Positions 9,164 to 18,791 of a stretch of 64,000 nt of DNA are shown piece after piece. Position numbers and translations under genes: made by a program. Source of the DNA: Rhodococcus sp. IEGM 1381. GTDB lineage: Bacteria > Actinomycetota > Actinomycetes > Mycobacteriales > Mycobacteriaceae. The notes below the pieces were generated by a model that worked only from the letters and a program-made list of their open reading frames with translations, made no database searches and had not been told where the DNA came from. The DNA lies in the NCBI RefSeq assembly GCF_030056795.1, contig NZ_JASHKQ010000010.1:1-64000 (forward strand). The letters are read 5' to 3'. Numbering within the stretch: the stretch's first letter is position 1; every line of letters begins with the position of its first letter.

Positions 9164-10482
9164 CGGGGATCTCCTGTGCCTTCGGGTGTTCGCGGATCGA
9201 ACTGTCGCTGCAAGCCGCTCCACGAGGAGTCGTAGTCCGGCTGGCGGTGCTGTGCACTGTGCGCGAAGTCCGTGGTCACCAACGGAAGACGCGTCTCGAA
9301 CATGAACGCCAGTGACCCGTCGAATTTCTGAGGCGCTAGCTCCGCGTTCGAAGCGGTGGTGAACGTCTCGAAATCAGGGCCGTGCGCACCCCACATGTTG
9401 TGCAGACTTGCCCCGCCGGGGACGAATCCCTCGGCCTTGGAATCATGTTGTCCACGAACGAGACCCATGAACTCCGTCATGATGTTGCGGTGAAAGTGCG
9501 GGGGCCGGAAGGTATGTTCTGCGACGTTCCACCGAGGTGGGAAGATTGCAAAATCGACGTTGGCTTGGCCGGGCCGCTCGGAGGGCGAGGTCAGGACCGT
9601 AAAGATCGACGGGTCGGGGTGATCCCACCCGACCGTCCCCATGGTGTTGAACCGGCCGGTATCGTACTTGTACGCGCTGTGAGTGCCGTGCCAGGCCACC
9701 ACATCCAAGGGGGAGTGGCCGTACTCGGCCGCCCACAGTTGCCCGCCGAACTTCTGGATCACCTGTACCGTGTCGCTTCGATCCTCGTACGCAGCAACGG
9801 GATAAGAGAAGTCTCGCGCATGAGCAAGCCCGTTGGATCCGATCGGGCCGAGTTCGGGTAGCGCGAAGTAGGCACCGTAGTTCTCGCACACGTACCCGCC
9901 GGCGGACTCGCCGTGCAGCGATACCCGAAACTTCACGCCTCGACCGATCACTGCTATTTCACCGGGGACGACGTCGAGAAGTCCGAACTCGGTGTGAAGC
10001 CGAATACCACCGGTCTGTGGGACTACCAGCAGTTCGCCGTCGAGATCGGCGAAGTATCGCTCGGTCATGGAAGTGGTCGCATGGTACATATGCACAGCGA
10101 TTCCGTTGCGTTCGAGAACGTTACCGTTGGCGGCGACGGTGTACATACTGTCGATGAAGTCCGCTTCGGGCCACGGTGTATCGAACGGATTCCAGCGCAG
10201 TCTGTTGACATCGAGGATTCCGTCGACCAATGGGGCGGATCGAAAATACCGATTGTCGACTCGCTCGAAGCGGGGGTGCCTGGCGGACGGGTTGATGCGG
10301 TAGGTCCAACTGCGCCTATTGATCTCACGCGGTTCGGTGAATGCTGTGCCGGACAGTTGCTCGGCGTAGAGGCCGTAAGGCGCACGCTGAGGTGAATTCT
10401 GTCCCCACGGCAGTGCACCGGCGATTGCCTCCGAATGGTGTTCGTTGCCGAAGCCTCTCTGGTACTCCAGTCGATCGGTCAT
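9160..10482 (-). CDS. hmgA: Homogentisate 1,2-dioxygenase (or close homologue)
   Basis: 440 residues, full length for HmgA. The N-terminal block [13 protein letters not shown], then [20 protein letters not shown], is diagnostic. The iron site is intact in [14 protein letters not shown] and, further on, [10 protein letters not shown]. The family opens the ring of homogentisate with O2 to give maleylacetoacetate. It overlaps its neighbours by 4 bp on both sides. The usual partners, maleylacetoacetate isomerase and a fumarylacetoacetase, are not in this operon; instead it sits with an MpaB-like oxygenase, a hydrolase and an aldehyde dehydrogenase. That suggests either a specialised second copy or a dioxygenase for a substituted homogentisate-like hydroquinone. 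Confidence 0.92.
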   Translation of the reverse strand: MTDRLEYQRGFGNEHHSEAIAGALPWGQNSPQRAPYGLYAEQLSGTAFTEPREINRRSWTYRINPSARHPRFERVDNRYFRSAPLVDGILDVNRLRWNPFDTPWPEADFIDSMYTVAANGNVLERNGIAVHMYHATTSMTERYFADLDGELLVVPQTGGIRLHTEFGLLDVVPGEIAVIGRGVKFRVSLHGESAGGYVCENYGAYFALPELGPIGSNGLAHARDFSYPVAAYEDRSDTVQVIQKFGGQLWAAEYGHSPLDVVAWHGTHSAYKYDTGRFNTMGTVGWDHPDPSIFTVLTSPSERPGQANVDFAIFPPRWNVAEHTFRPPHFHRNIMTEFMGLVRGQHDSKAEGFVPGGASLHNMWGAHGPDFETFTTASNAELAPQKFDGSLAFMFETRLPLVTTDFAHSAQHRQPDYDSSWSGLQRQFDPRTPEGTGDPR

Positions 10483-11732
10483 CGCCGTAGACCTCCCTTT
10501 GCCTCGAATTCAGCTTCACGGCCGTCCATTTGAGCGCGTAGCCAACTCCGACGATGCGCGTCCGATATCCGTTCCAAACGAGGCCCGACCCCGGGCACTG
10601 TGCGCCGAATCAGTTCCAGGACCGTGATGAATGGGAACCGCGCCAGCACGATCAGAATCCAGGGAAATGCCGAGGGCATGTCATACTTGCCGCGTGTTCC
10701 CGGGCTCATGAACAAGGTGGTGTAGGCCGCGTAGATGCCGTGATTGTAACGAGCACGAATACGCGCGAGCCCCTTCTGGTTCGGCCGCGGGGCGAAACTC
10801 GCGGGGAACGATTCGATCAGTTCCTTGCCGTGGATGCCCGCGTCGTAGCTGCGTGCCGCAGAGACCATGGCCGTCATGCGCAGTGAGTCTGCGATCGTGG
10901 TCGGGAAGTTGGATACGTCGACGCCGAGTAGATGACCCATGTACTTCTGGAAATGCAGCAACGCTCGAATCTCGTCGGGTGTCGTCTGCAACCCGACAAG
11001 CCTCAGCGCCAACGCCGGCACGGTGCTGCCGCCCAGCAGCGTCAGCATCTGATAGCCCTGGCTGATGGGATAACCCCACTGTTCGGTGTGCCATTCCGGG
11101 TGGCCGTCGATGCGGCGTCGAACCGAAACGTGCATCACTCGTACCTTCATCGCCGTCGCGCGACCCGTCGATCCGATCCGAAGCAACGCGCCCGGTTCCG
11201 ATGTGTCAACCCAGAATTGGCAGGTCTCCAGGAATCGTCGAAGGGCGTTGTCTCCTGCGTAGCCGCCGGCTAGGGAGAGCGGAGTCGCTACCGCCGCCTC
11301 GGTGTACATCTCCAATGTGATGCCGCCGGCAACGGCGAACAGCATCGTTCCCCAACGTCGCCAGATGGCAGCGCCTTGTTCGACGACCTCCGGTCGGACC
11401 CAGTCCGGCAGCGTTTCGAACTCGTCGAACAGAACCTGCATGCTCGCTGGGACGTCGTCGAGTGCATCGATGCCCTCGACGAGCGCTCGGTCGAGAAGTG
11501 CTCGGCCGGCCGTCGGGTCTGCTGCGAGGACCTCGTCGACGAAATTCTCGGCCACAGCATCTCCACGAAAAAGGCTGTCGCAGAACTCCACAGCGATCTT
11601 GTCGGTAGGAAAGATCGATATGTTGAACAACTTTCGCGCTGTCGATTCGAGTCGCGCGATTCGAGGATGTTTACGGTGTTCCCAGTAGGTGAACGCTGTC
11701 GGGACTCGTTCGAAGTCTGCGGTGAGCGTCAT
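10479..11732 (-). CDS. MpaB/rubber-oxygenase-like protein (DUF2236)
   Basis: 417 residues with the conserved histidine motif [14 protein letters not shown] and the preceding Gly-rich helix typical of the ER-bound oxygenase MpaB / latex-clearing protein catalytic domain. Characterised relatives cut isoprenoid double bonds with O2: rubber oxygenase Lcp on polyisoprene, and fungal MpaB on the farnesyl chain of a prenylated phenol. The ATG at 11732 overlaps the hydrolase stop by 4 bp, and the gene overlaps hmgA by 4 bp. A hydrophobic helix ([16 protein letters not shown]) near the C-terminus may touch the membrane. Haem binding through the motif His is family knowledge; the substrate is inferred. 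Confidence 0.78.
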   Translation of the reverse strand: MTLTADFERVPTAFTYWEHRKHPRIARLESTARKLFNISIFPTDKIAVEFCDSLFRGDAVAENFVDEVLAADPTAGRALLDRALVEGIDALDDVPASMQVLFDEFETLPDWVRPEVVEQGAAIWRRWGTMLFAVAGGITLEMYTEAAVATPLSLAGGYAGDNALRRFLETCQFWVDTSEPGALLRIGSTGRATAMKVRVMHVSVRRRIDGHPEWHTEQWGYPISQGYQMLTLLGGSTVPALALRLVGLQTTPDEIRALLHFQKYMGHLLGVDVSNFPTTIADSLRMTAMVSAARSYDAGIHGKELIESFPASFAPRPNQKGLARIRARYNHGIYAAYTTLFMSPGTRGKYDMPSAFPWILIVLARFPFITVLELIRRTVPGVGPRLERISDAHRRSWLRAQMDGREAEFEAKGGLRR

Positions 11733-12838
11733 AGGTTCTTCTCGATCCAGGCTCTGCACTCGCCGGTGACGGTGCCGATGCCGTGTGGTTGGTCGACGAG
11801 ATAATGGTTGAGGTCGCGGAGTTCGATCAGTGTCGAATCGGGGCTGGCCGCATGCATTGCGCGGGAATCTTGGGCGAATGCAGCTTGGTCGCCGAGTAGC
11901 GAGACGATCAGCGTCGGTGCAGCGATGTTGGGCAGGTTCTTGATCGCGTCGGCACCGGTGTATTCCGAACTCCACGTGCTGAGCCAGCTTCGTACCGACA
12001 CGAATCGGGCCAGACCGCCCGCAGAGGTGTTGGCGCGCTCCGGATCTCCGTACATACTTCCCACCTGTCGGTCGCTCGGATCGAGGGTGATGTCAACGAA
12101 GCGCGGGTCGGCCACGGTGCGGTGCACGACAAACGCGCGGTCCGAGGCACCCTGCGCCGTGATGCTGTCGAGCTCCCGGATCGCCCATTCGTCGATTCGC
12201 TCGATGCGCGCAAGCTGTGCGGCGCGGTACCGCGTCACCCATTCGCGGTCCAAGGGACTCGGTCGATCGGGAGCGTAGAGATCGAGGTCCGGGTCCGTCG
12301 ACGTCGGATCGAGTTCGTCGGTGACCGAGGCATCGATCCAATGCCGAAGGACTTGGGCTCGTCCGGTATGGGCACCGACGAGCATCAGTCCGTCCGCGGG
12401 TACGAGTGGTGGACCGTCGATGTCGGCCGTCGGGTTTTCGGCCTGCTCCTGGTAGTAGGTGGACAGAGATCCGCCGCCGCTGAATCCGAGAAGTACCACC
12501 TTCTCGAATCCGAGTTCGTTCTTCAACCACCGCACACCGGCACCTACATCGGCGATGGCACGTTCCATGAGCAGGGCCGGCTCATTGGAGCTGTAGCGCG
12601 TGTTCAGGCCCATGATGGGCAGGCGCGCCTCGGCGAAGCCGCGGAGCAGAAAGTGTGAGAGGAAGTCCGAGGTCGGGTGGACCATCAGGATTCCCACGTA
12701 CTTGTTGTGAATACGGTCCGCAACGAAATTGGCATGCAGGGTGGGGTAATGCCGCGAGAGACCCGAGTGCATTTCCACGCGGCCGTCTCGGGCGGGCTCG
12801 TAGGGTATTCGTTGGAAGTTGTCGACGATCACGGACAA
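11729..12838 (-). CDS. Alpha/beta-hydrolase, first gene of the dioxygenase operon
   Basis: About 369 residues with an alpha/beta-hydrolase core: nucleophile elbow LLGFSGGGS (Ser in GFSGG), a probable acid residue in LIVSLLGDQ and a C-terminal His in RDLNHYLVD. An oxyanion-type segment is seen in GILMVHPTSD. The likely start is the TTG at 12838: a strong AGGAGG lies six bases upstream, while the next GTG (12832) is too far from it and the longer ATG frame would cross the operator. It would cleave an ester or C-C bond of an imported compound. It heads the operon and its promoter carries the CCATAC-N6-GTATGG palindrome. Confidence 0.78.
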   Translation of the reverse strand: MSVIVDNFQRIPYEPARDGRVEMHSGLSRHYPTLHANFVADRIHNKYVGILMVHPTSDFLSHFLLRGFAEARLPIMGLNTRYSSNEPALLMERAIADVGAGVRWLKNELGFEKVVLLGFSGGGSLSTYYQEQAENPTADIDGPPLVPADGLMLVGAHTGRAQVLRHWIDASVTDELDPTSTDPDLDLYAPDRPSPLDREWVTRYRAAQLARIERIDEWAIRELDSITAQGASDRAFVVHRTVADPRFVDITLDPSDRQVGSMYGDPERANTSAGGLARFVSVRSWLSTWSSEYTGADAIKNLPNIAAPTLIVSLLGDQAAFAQDSRAMHAASPDSTLIELRDLNHYLVDQPHGIGTVTGECRAWIEKNL

Positions 12839-12882
12839 GGTCCGCCTCCTAGGGCGTGTGCGATCTGGATCACAGAAAGCTA

Positions 12883-12900
12883 CCATACTTTGAGGTATGG
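12883..12900. promoter_or_regulatory. Operator-like palindrome, site 1 (CCATAC-N6-GTATGG)
   Basis: CCATACTTTGAGGTATGG is an exact 6-bp inverted repeat with a 6-bp spacer, in the divergent region between the hydrolase operon (start 12838) and the Mce-associated genes (start 12989). The same half-sites and spacer recur at the multicopper oxidase/mce promoter (24523-24540). A homodimeric TetR-type repressor, such as the one encoded at 25469, is the natural candidate. Confidence 0.72.
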
Positions 12901-12939
12901 ACAAGAGTGATTTTTCCTCGTCAGACGACTGCGGTACTG

Positions 12940-12957
12940 CCGTACCGTGTAGTACGG
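12940..12957. promoter_or_regulatory. Operator-like palindrome, site 2 (CCGTAC-N6-GTACGG)
   Basis: CCGTACCGTGTAGTACGG differs from site 1 only by a symmetrical A-to-G change in each half-site and keeps the 6-bp spacer. It is about 57 bp from site 1, centre to centre, and 31 bp upstream of the ATG at 12989, so it could control the Mce-associated genes while site 1 controls the hydrolase operon. An overlapping perfect repeat TACCGT-N5-ACGGTA can also be read. Confidence 0.65.
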
Positions 12958-12988
12958 TAGGTGGTCGTGAGATGAGAAGGTGATTGGG

Positions 12989-13630
12989 ATGGTCGATCGA
13001 GAAGTGTTGGCGGACAGCGTATCCGTCTCCGCAGCGGATCGCGGGTCTACCGATGAGGATGCCGGCATTCCTGACAATTCAGAGGCGGGCGGCGGGTCGG
13101 CGCTGGATCTTGATGGTGATGAACGCACCCCTGTCGTGCGCTCCCGGAACTACCGGCGTCGGGGTCTCCTCGCCGCAGTCGCGGTGGCGATAGTGTCGCT
13201 CGGCGCAGTCACTGTCGTAGAACTGATCCACTACCAGCAGTTCGGGGCGGCGCAGGACCGTGACCAGCGCTACCTGCAGGCTGCCCGGCAGAGTGTGCTG
13301 GATTTGACGACCATTTCTGCGGCTACCGTCGACGACGACGTCGCACGGGTCCTCGAACGATCCACGGGTTCGTTCCGCGAACAATTCGATCAGCGATCCG
13401 ACGACTTCGTCTCCGTAGTGCAGCAGGCAAACGTCCAGGCGACGGGAGCCATCACCGAAGCCGGGATCGAGAATGCGGATGACAACACCGCAAGCGTTCT
13501 GGTGGCGGCGACGTCCAATGTGTCCAATTCATCCGGAGCGCAACAGGAGTCGAGAGTGTGGCGGCTCCGAATCAGCCTCGAGAACGACGGCCAGACAATC
13601 CTGGTGTCGGATGTGGAGTTCGTCCCATGA
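12989..13630 (+). CDS. Mce-associated membrane protein 1
   Basis: 213 residues: a ~50-residue acidic cytoplasmic N-terminus, one transmembrane helix (LLAAVAVAIVSLGAVTVVEL) and an extracytoplasmic domain of the Mce-associated type with the usual pattern of a helical stalk (SVLDLTTISAATVDDDVARV) and a small beta domain ending WRLRISLENDGQTILVSDVEF. Such proteins are thought to brace or stabilise YrbE/Mce complexes. I chose ATG 12989 because GAGAAGG lies eight bases upstream; a GTG at 12980 is possible. It overlaps the next gene by 4 bp. Unlike most mce loci, this gene faces the mce operon rather than following it. Confidence 0.82.
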   Translation: MVDREVLADSVSVSAADRGSTDEDAGIPDNSEAGGGSALDLDGDERTPVVRSRNYRRRGLLAAVAVAIVSLGAVTVVELIHYQQFGAAQDRDQRYLQAARQSVLDLTTISAATVDDDVARVLERSTGSFREQFDQRSDDFVSVVQQANVQATGAITEAGIENADDNTASVLVAATSNVSNSSGAQQESRVWRLRISLENDGQTILVSDVEFVP

Positions 13631-14109
13631 TCAAAGAGCGGTTGCTCGTAGCAGGCTTGTCCGTGCTGCTCGTCGGCACAGGTGGAGCGGCGGCCACGCT
13701 GTACGCAATGAACCGAGCAGGCGACGAGCAGTCGCAGGCGGGCGTCGGTATCGGCGACGCGGCCGACGACGGGGCCGTCGCGGTTCTGTCCTACCGTGCC
13801 GACTCGGTCGATGACGACATTGCCCATGCGTCGTCGTTCCTTACCGGAGATTTTCTGACCTACTACAGTGCGTTCGGTGCCGATTCGATTGCGCCGGCAG
13901 CCAAAGATCGTGGAATAACCTCGAGCGCAACAGTTTCGGCGAGCTCGGTTGTCTCTTCGTCGGAGAGTTCGGCAGTGGCGTTGGTGTTCGTGAACCAGAA
14001 CATCACCTCCACCGACGCACCCGACCCGAAGGCAGCGTCGAGCAGTCTCCGCATCGAACTGACCCGCGTCGACGGCCGGTGGCTGATCTCCAAGCTGGAT
14101 CCGATCTAG
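13627..14109 (+). CDS. Mce-associated membrane protein 2
   Basis: 160 residues: an N-terminal membrane helix (LLVAGLSVLLVGTGGAAATL), then an exported domain with DSVDDDIAHASSFLTGDF and the closing strand VDGRWLISKLDPI, the typical ending of Mce-associated proteins. The ATG overlaps the previous stop by 4 bp, so the two are translationally coupled. Its stop codon overlaps the stop codon of mceF on the other strand by 4 bp, tail to tail. It probably joins the first Mce-associated protein in the cell-envelope importer. Confidence 0.82.
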   Translation: MIKERLLVAGLSVLLVGTGGAAATLYAMNRAGDEQSQAGVGIGDAADDGAVAVLSYRADSVDDDIAHASSFLTGDFLTYYSAFGADSIAPAAKDRGITSSATVSASSVVSSSESSAVALVFVNQNITSTDAPDPKAASSSLRIELTRVDGRWLISKLDPI

Positions 14110-15401
14110 TTCGGTACCAGCAGTCCGTCCAGTGGGTCCGGTACCGAGTCGAGACCCTCGTCGAGGTATCGCCGACCATCTCCCGCTATGTAAGAAGTGT
14201 CGGTCGGGTTGTATTCGCCGGTCGACGCCACAGGATCTCGACACAGCTCGACGGTTGCAGCCCGACGGCCCGGAAACTCCATGCAGGGTAGGTTCCTGGC
14301 CCCTCGGATGGCACTCGGATCGGCTGGATCCACCTTGCAATAGAGACCCGCGGGGGTCGGTATCGTGTCGACCTCGGTGGGGGACCTGCGTTCGGATGCT
14401 GGCAGGAAGCCGGTGGTACACGGGGGCGGATCGTTCACTTGAGCTGCGAAGTAGGTATTCTGACCCGGCTCTCCTGCTTGCGAATTGAGCATGCCCGTAC
14501 CTTGTGTCGCCGCGATGAGCGGCGGGTACAGCACCAGAATTTGTTCGATCGACGGGTTGTACACCACGGCAACCTGTTCGACGGTCGTGAGGTTGGCCAG
14601 CAACAACGGCAGGGTCGGCTGAAGCTGCTGGAAGAGTGCAGTCACTTCGGTGGCCATCGGCGTACCCCGATCGATGAGAGATCGGATGGAGGCGTCACGG
14701 TCGCGTAGCGTTCCGGTGATACCGGTGAGCGATGCAGCCCAGTTCCTGATGGACTCACTACTGGCTTCGGTCGCTGCCAGCACCGGATCGGCGTTGTCTA
14801 TCAGGGCAGTGATCGCGTCGGTGTCGGCGTTCGCGTCGGCGCTGAGATTGCGGAGGGAATCGAGTAGTCCGGCGACGTCCGCTCCCTTGTTTCCCAGCGC
14901 CGTAGAACTCTCGTCGAGGACACTGCGGAGATTGTCGGAGCCGATGGAGGCCAACGCGCCCTGGAGAAGATCGATCGTGGGCCCGACCTGTTCCGGGACG
15001 GAGGTTCGGTCCAGCGGAATCACCGAACCGTCGGACAGGTAGGGGGCGTTCTCGGAATCGGGGATGACGTCGATGTACTGCTCGCCGATCGCAGACATGG
15101 AGTGGACCTCAGCTCGGGCATCGGCCGGAACAGCGACACCCGAGTTCAGCGACACCACGGCCCGAGCTCTGTTTCCGGTACTGGTGAGTTCGACGACCCG
15201 ACCGATCTCGGAACCGCGGTAGGTCACATTCGCGCCGGTGTACAGGCCGGCCCCATCGGCGAGTTCTACCGCAACCCGATATCGGCCGATACCGAACTGT
15301 TCCGGGACGCGCGCAAAGTAGATGCTCGTGGTCGCTACGGACACGACGGCTACGGCGAGGATGACCCAGAGTTTGCGGTGCAGTGCCTTCTTCGGAGTCA
15401 T
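14106..15401 (-). CDS. mceF: Mce family protein MceF
   Basis: 431 residues: a membrane helix near the N-terminus (LWVILAVAVVSVATTSIYFA), the MlaD/MCE domain (VAVELADGAGLYTGANVTYRG-type core followed by GRVVELTSTG), a long helical needle region and a C-terminal tail with several Cys and Pro. Last gene of the YrbE/Mce operon, starting within the mceE stop (ATGA). In Mce importers six such subunits form a hydrophobic tunnel across the envelope. Its stop overlaps that of the convergent Mce-associated gene, leaving no room for a separate terminator. Confidence 0.92.
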   Translation of the reverse strand: MTPKKALHRKLWVILAVAVVSVATTSIYFARVPEQFGIGRYRVAVELADGAGLYTGANVTYRGSEIGRVVELTSTGNRARAVVSLNSGVAVPADARAEVHSMSAIGEQYIDVIPDSENAPYLSDGSVIPLDRTSVPEQVGPTIDLLQGALASIGSDNLRSVLDESSTALGNKGADVAGLLDSLRNLSADANADTDAITALIDNADPVLAATEASSESIRNWAASLTGITGTLRDRDASIRSLIDRGTPMATEVTALFQQLQPTLPLLLANLTTVEQVAVVYNPSIEQILVLYPPLIAATQGTGMLNSQAGEPGQNTYFAAQVNDPPPCTTGFLPASERRSPTEVDTIPTPAGLYCKVDPADPSAIRGARNLPCMEFPGRRAATVELCRDPVASTGEYNPTDTSYIAGDGRRYLDEGLDSVPDPLDGLLVPN

Positions 15402-16516
15402 GGGTTACCTGCCGGTGGGATGAGTAGGTCGGGTGTGGTGGGGACCGTCGGTGCCGGATTGGGAGCGATCGATCCGAGTGCACCTTCCAGTGGTGTTCCG
15501 AGAAAGAGTGCGTTGTCGAGGGTGTCCAGCCGAAGATCCAGTGTCACTTCACCATTGGCATAGTCACCGCGGACAGCGTTCTGGTAGGTATCGATCGGGA
15601 ACGGGTAGGTGAGCAGATAGCGGAACGAATCGGTCAGTGACGTTCCCGAATCCGCCAACGACTTCAGAACGGGACGCAGTTCTTGCAGTTCGGCGACCAG
15701 ATCGCCGCCGGTGTCGTCGACGATCTTCTCCGCTGTGCTGCCCAACTCGCCCAGCGAAACCAACGACGTGGTCAGATCCACCCGCCGGTCGGCCAACACT
15801 GTCAATGCAGGTCCGAGAGTGGTTACCGCGTCGGCGAGTTGGGTGTTCTGAGCAGCGACGTCGGCCGCGAATCTGTCGAGGTTGTCGATGGATCGCTCGA
15901 TGTCGGCTTGTTGCTCGACCAAGCCGGAGAGCAGGGAGTCGAGTCGAGCGATAAGCGTGCGAACCGACTCCGGTCTGCCTCCGAGCGCGGCGTCCAGTTC
16001 GTCGACGATGTCACCGATCTGTGGAAGTCCTCCACCGTTGAGCACCAGCGACAGGGACGACAGAGTTTGTTCGGTGGTGGGATACGCACCCGCACGGTCG
16101 ATCGTGATGATGTCGCCGTCACTGAGACGGCCGGTAGGTGGCTCGGCGGTGGGTGCTGCCAGTTCGATGTGCGTCGAGCCGAGCAGACTGGTCTGACCGA
16201 CCGCTGCTGTGGCGTTGGCCGGCAAGTCGACGCCTTGGTCGAGGTGCACGGTCACGACGGCATGGCCGCTGTCGAGAGCGATATCCGCGACCCGTCCGAC
16301 AGTGACGTCGGAGACCAGCACACGTGAATTGCGATCGATGGTGGACACGTCCGGCATCTCGATGACCACTGAATACGCACCGTCTCCTTCACCCGCAGTG
16401 CCCGGTAAAGACAGAGAGTTCAGGCCCTGCCAGCCGCACCCGGAGGTCAGGAGTATCAGCAGGGCAGCGCTGACCGACACCAGGGAACGGCGCGTGGTCG
16501 GTCTCCGTGTCGTCAT
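15398..16516 (-). CDS. mceE: Mce family lipoprotein MceE
   Basis: 372 residues. It has a lipoprotein signal with an Arg-rich start, a hydrophobic core and lipobox LLTSGC (Cys about 27), as expected for the fifth Mce subunit. The MCE domain follows (VVIEMPDVSTIDRNSRVLVSD, TVGRVADIAL), then a helical needle with VDELDAALGGRPESV. The ATG at 16516 overlaps the mceD stop by 4 bp. The lipid anchor is thought to hold the E subunit at the outer face of the plasma membrane. Confidence 0.92.
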   Translation of the reverse strand: MTTRRPTTRRSLVSVSAALLILLTSGCGWQGLNSLSLPGTAGEGDGAYSVVIEMPDVSTIDRNSRVLVSDVTVGRVADIALDSGHAVVTVHLDQGVDLPANATAAVGQTSLLGSTHIELAAPTAEPPTGRLSDGDIITIDRAGAYPTTEQTLSSLSLVLNGGGLPQIGDIVDELDAALGGRPESVRTLIARLDSLLSGLVEQQADIERSIDNLDRFAADVAAQNTQLADAVTTLGPALTVLADRRVDLTTSLVSLGELGSTAEKIVDDTGGDLVAELQELRPVLKSLADSGTSLTDSFRYLLTYPFPIDTYQNAVRGDYANGEVTLDLRLDTLDNALFLGTPLEGALGSIAPNPAPTVPTTPDLLIPPAGNP

Positions 16517-17739
16517 TGCCCACCTCCAGGAAGCAGCAGATCCGTCAATGACGACGGGGAGGGTATCGGAGATGGTGGCGGTGCAGCCGGCTCCAGCCCC
16601 GGCTCGCTGTAGACGAGTTGGTCCGGTAGTGCACCGACACCGTGAATCGGGTTGGTGGACAGTGGAAGATAGTCGAAGGCCAGAGTCTTCAACAACGGGC
16701 CGAGGTACTGCACACACAGGTTCGCCCCTTCCTGTGCCCCTACCTCTTCCGCCGCGGCGATGGCAGAGCAGATGAAGTCCATCGGGTTGGCGAAGTTGTT
16801 GGGGGCAAGCGCGGAGACGATCGCATTGTGCGCGGGTTGGTAGATGTTGTTCAGATTCGACAGCGCGGTCGGGGCGACGTGGAGAATCTGGGCAATTCCG
16901 TCACGCTGCGTGGCGAGCTCGCCGACCACGGTTTGCAAGCTTCGGAGTGTGTCGTCGAGACCGTCCCGGTTGGCAGAGACGAACCGAGTGACATCACCGA
17001 CGGCGGCGTCCAATGAGGTCAAGGCTGTGCCTATTTGTTCCGAGTTGCTGTCCAAGACGTCGGTGACGGACGCCATCGAGTCGTTGAAGTCGACGATCTG
17101 CTGTCCGCTCGCCGAGAGCGCCGAGACGAACACCTGCAAATTTCGAATGACGGCGAACAGATCGGTTCGGCCGTCCGACAACGTCTTCAGTGCGTCGGAG
17201 AGCTGGACGACAGTGGTGGCGAGGTTCTGACCCTGCCCGCGCAGGTTGGCGTCGGCCGCATCGACAAGTGCTCCCAACGGTGCCCTTCCATCGGGTGCCG
17301 CGGTCCCCAGAGCATCGGCGACGCGAGCGAGCTGCGCTTTGATCTGATCCCACTCGACCGGAACTGCAGTGCGCGAGATCGGGATTCGTTGTCCGTCCTC
17401 CATTGTCGAGCCGCCGGTGAAGGGTGGGGTCAGCTGTACGAAGCGGCTGGCGACCAAGCTTTGCGACACGATGACGGCCAAGGCCTCGGACGGTACCGAA
17501 TACGACGATTCGACCTGCAATTCGACGTCGACGTGATCGCCGCGCGGTTCGATCGAGCTGACCGATCCGACATCCACGCCCATGATCTTGACGTCGTCAC
17601 CGACGTACAGGCCAGTGGTACTGGCGAATTCGGCGACGACCGACGTGGTCGTCAGACGGGGCACCACGGTATAGGACACCGCAGCAAGCACGGCAACTCC
17701 CACGGCGATGGCGGCCAGTTGCCACCTCCTGGCGGTCAC
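16513..17739 (-). CDS. mceD: Mce family protein MceD
   Basis: 408 residues with a GTG start overlapping the mceC stop by 4 bp. N-terminal membrane helix (WQLAAIAVGVAVLAAVSY), MCE domain (VVAEFASTTGLYVGDDVKIM, GVDVGSVSSIEPRG), long helical region, and a C-terminus rich in Pro and Ser (APPPSPIPSPSSL), typical of actinobacterial MceD proteins. Part of the hexameric lipid tunnel. Confidence 0.92.
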   Translation of the reverse strand: MTARRWQLAAIAVGVAVLAAVSYTVVPRLTTTSVVAEFASTTGLYVGDDVKIMGVDVGSVSSIEPRGDHVDVELQVESSYSVPSEALAVIVSQSLVASRFVQLTPPFTGGSTMEDGQRIPISRTAVPVEWDQIKAQLARVADALGTAAPDGRAPLGALVDAADANLRGQGQNLATTVVQLSDALKTLSDGRTDLFAVIRNLQVFVSALSASGQQIVDFNDSMASVTDVLDSNSEQIGTALTSLDAAVGDVTRFVSANRDGLDDTLRSLQTVVGELATQRDGIAQILHVAPTALSNLNNIYQPAHNAIVSALAPNNFANPMDFICSAIAAAEEVGAQEGANLCVQYLGPLLKTLAFDYLPLSTNPIHGVGALPDQLVYSEPGLEPAAPPPSPIPSPSSLTDLLLPGGGQ

Positions 17740-18791
17740 CGCGGTGCTCCGTCGATAACAGAGAACGGATTGACGCTGGCAGATTCACCAGGTGCGGGGC
17801 CGAGTCCGAGCGCGGCCCTGATGAACGGCGAAATGACCTGCCCGGGAATCAAGTTCTGGATGTAGGAGTTGAAGAACGGCCCACTTGACACGGCCTCACC
17901 GAGTTGGGTGATGTATGGACTGAGATTCTCGATGGCCTGCCCGATGTTCGCTCGGTTCTCCTCCAGAACGTCGAGCACCGAATTGAGCGAGGTCAGTGTC
18001 GATCCCAGCTGGCCTTCGTTTTCGGCAACGAGACCACTCAGGTTCTGAGCGAGGGCGGTGACGCTATCGAACAGTCGGTCGACGACGGCTCGACGGCGGT
18101 TCAACTCACCGAGAATGGTGTCGGCATCGACGATGAGGGTGTCGATCTGCTCGCTTCGAGTGGCCAGTACCCCGGTGACCTGTTCTGCGGTCGCCAGCAG
18201 AGAGCGTAGAGATTTGTCGCGGGAGGCGATGGTCTGGGACAGCCGCCCGACGCCGTCCACCGCGGCAGCGAGGTCTGCGGGAGTCTGTTCGAGGACGTCG
18301 GTGCTCACGCGCATGGCCTCGGTGAGTCCATCGGTGTCGAGTTCGGTGACATCGTCGGTCAGATCTCCCAGGGCATCGGTCAATTGGTAAGGGCTCGTGG
18401 TGTTGTCCAGGGCGATTCGGGCTCCGGGGGAAAGGTGTTCCCCCGTGCCCGGTTCGATGCGGAGGTTTTTCGTGCCGAGCACAGTCTGCGTGGGGATCGA
18501 CAGGCGCGCGTCCTGCCGCAGTTCGACGTCGCCATCGATCGTGAAGGTGATGATCACTGTGTCCGCATCGATCTGGATAGCGGATACCGTGCCGACGACG
18601 ATTCCAGCGACCTCGACGTCTCCACCGACCGCCAGGCCGCCGGTGTCGCGAAACACGCCGCTGTACACCGAACCCGCCGACAGAATCGGCAGTGACGACA
18701 CGTTCGTTGCCACCAACGTCAGCAGGATCGCCAGGGCCGTGCCGACGATACCGAGGCGGACCGTGTTGCGGCCGCGTACGCGTTGGTTCAT
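17736..18791 (-). CDS. mceC: Mce family protein MceC
   Basis: 351 residues, starting with an ATG at 18791 that overlaps the mceB stop by 4 bp. Membrane helix (LGIVGTALAILLTLVATNV), MCE domain (YSGVFRDTGGLAVGGDVEVA, GIVVGTVSAIQID) and a helical needle. The C-terminal tail is shorter than in many MceC proteins. It forms the importer with the other five Mce subunits. Confidence 0.92.
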   Translation of the reverse strand: MNQRVRGRNTVRLGIVGTALAILLTLVATNVSSLPILSAGSVYSGVFRDTGGLAVGGDVEVAGIVVGTVSAIQIDADTVIITFTIDGDVELRQDARLSIPTQTVLGTKNLRIEPGTGEHLSPGARIALDNTTSPYQLTDALGDLTDDVTELDTDGLTEAMRVSTDVLEQTPADLAAAVDGVGRLSQTIASRDKSLRSLLATAEQVTGVLATRSEQIDTLIVDADTILGELNRRRAVVDRLFDSVTALAQNLSGLVAENEGQLGSTLTSLNSVLDVLEENRANIGQAIENLSPYITQLGEAVSSGPFFNSYIQNLIPGQVISPFIRAALGLGPAPGESASVNPFSVIDGAPR

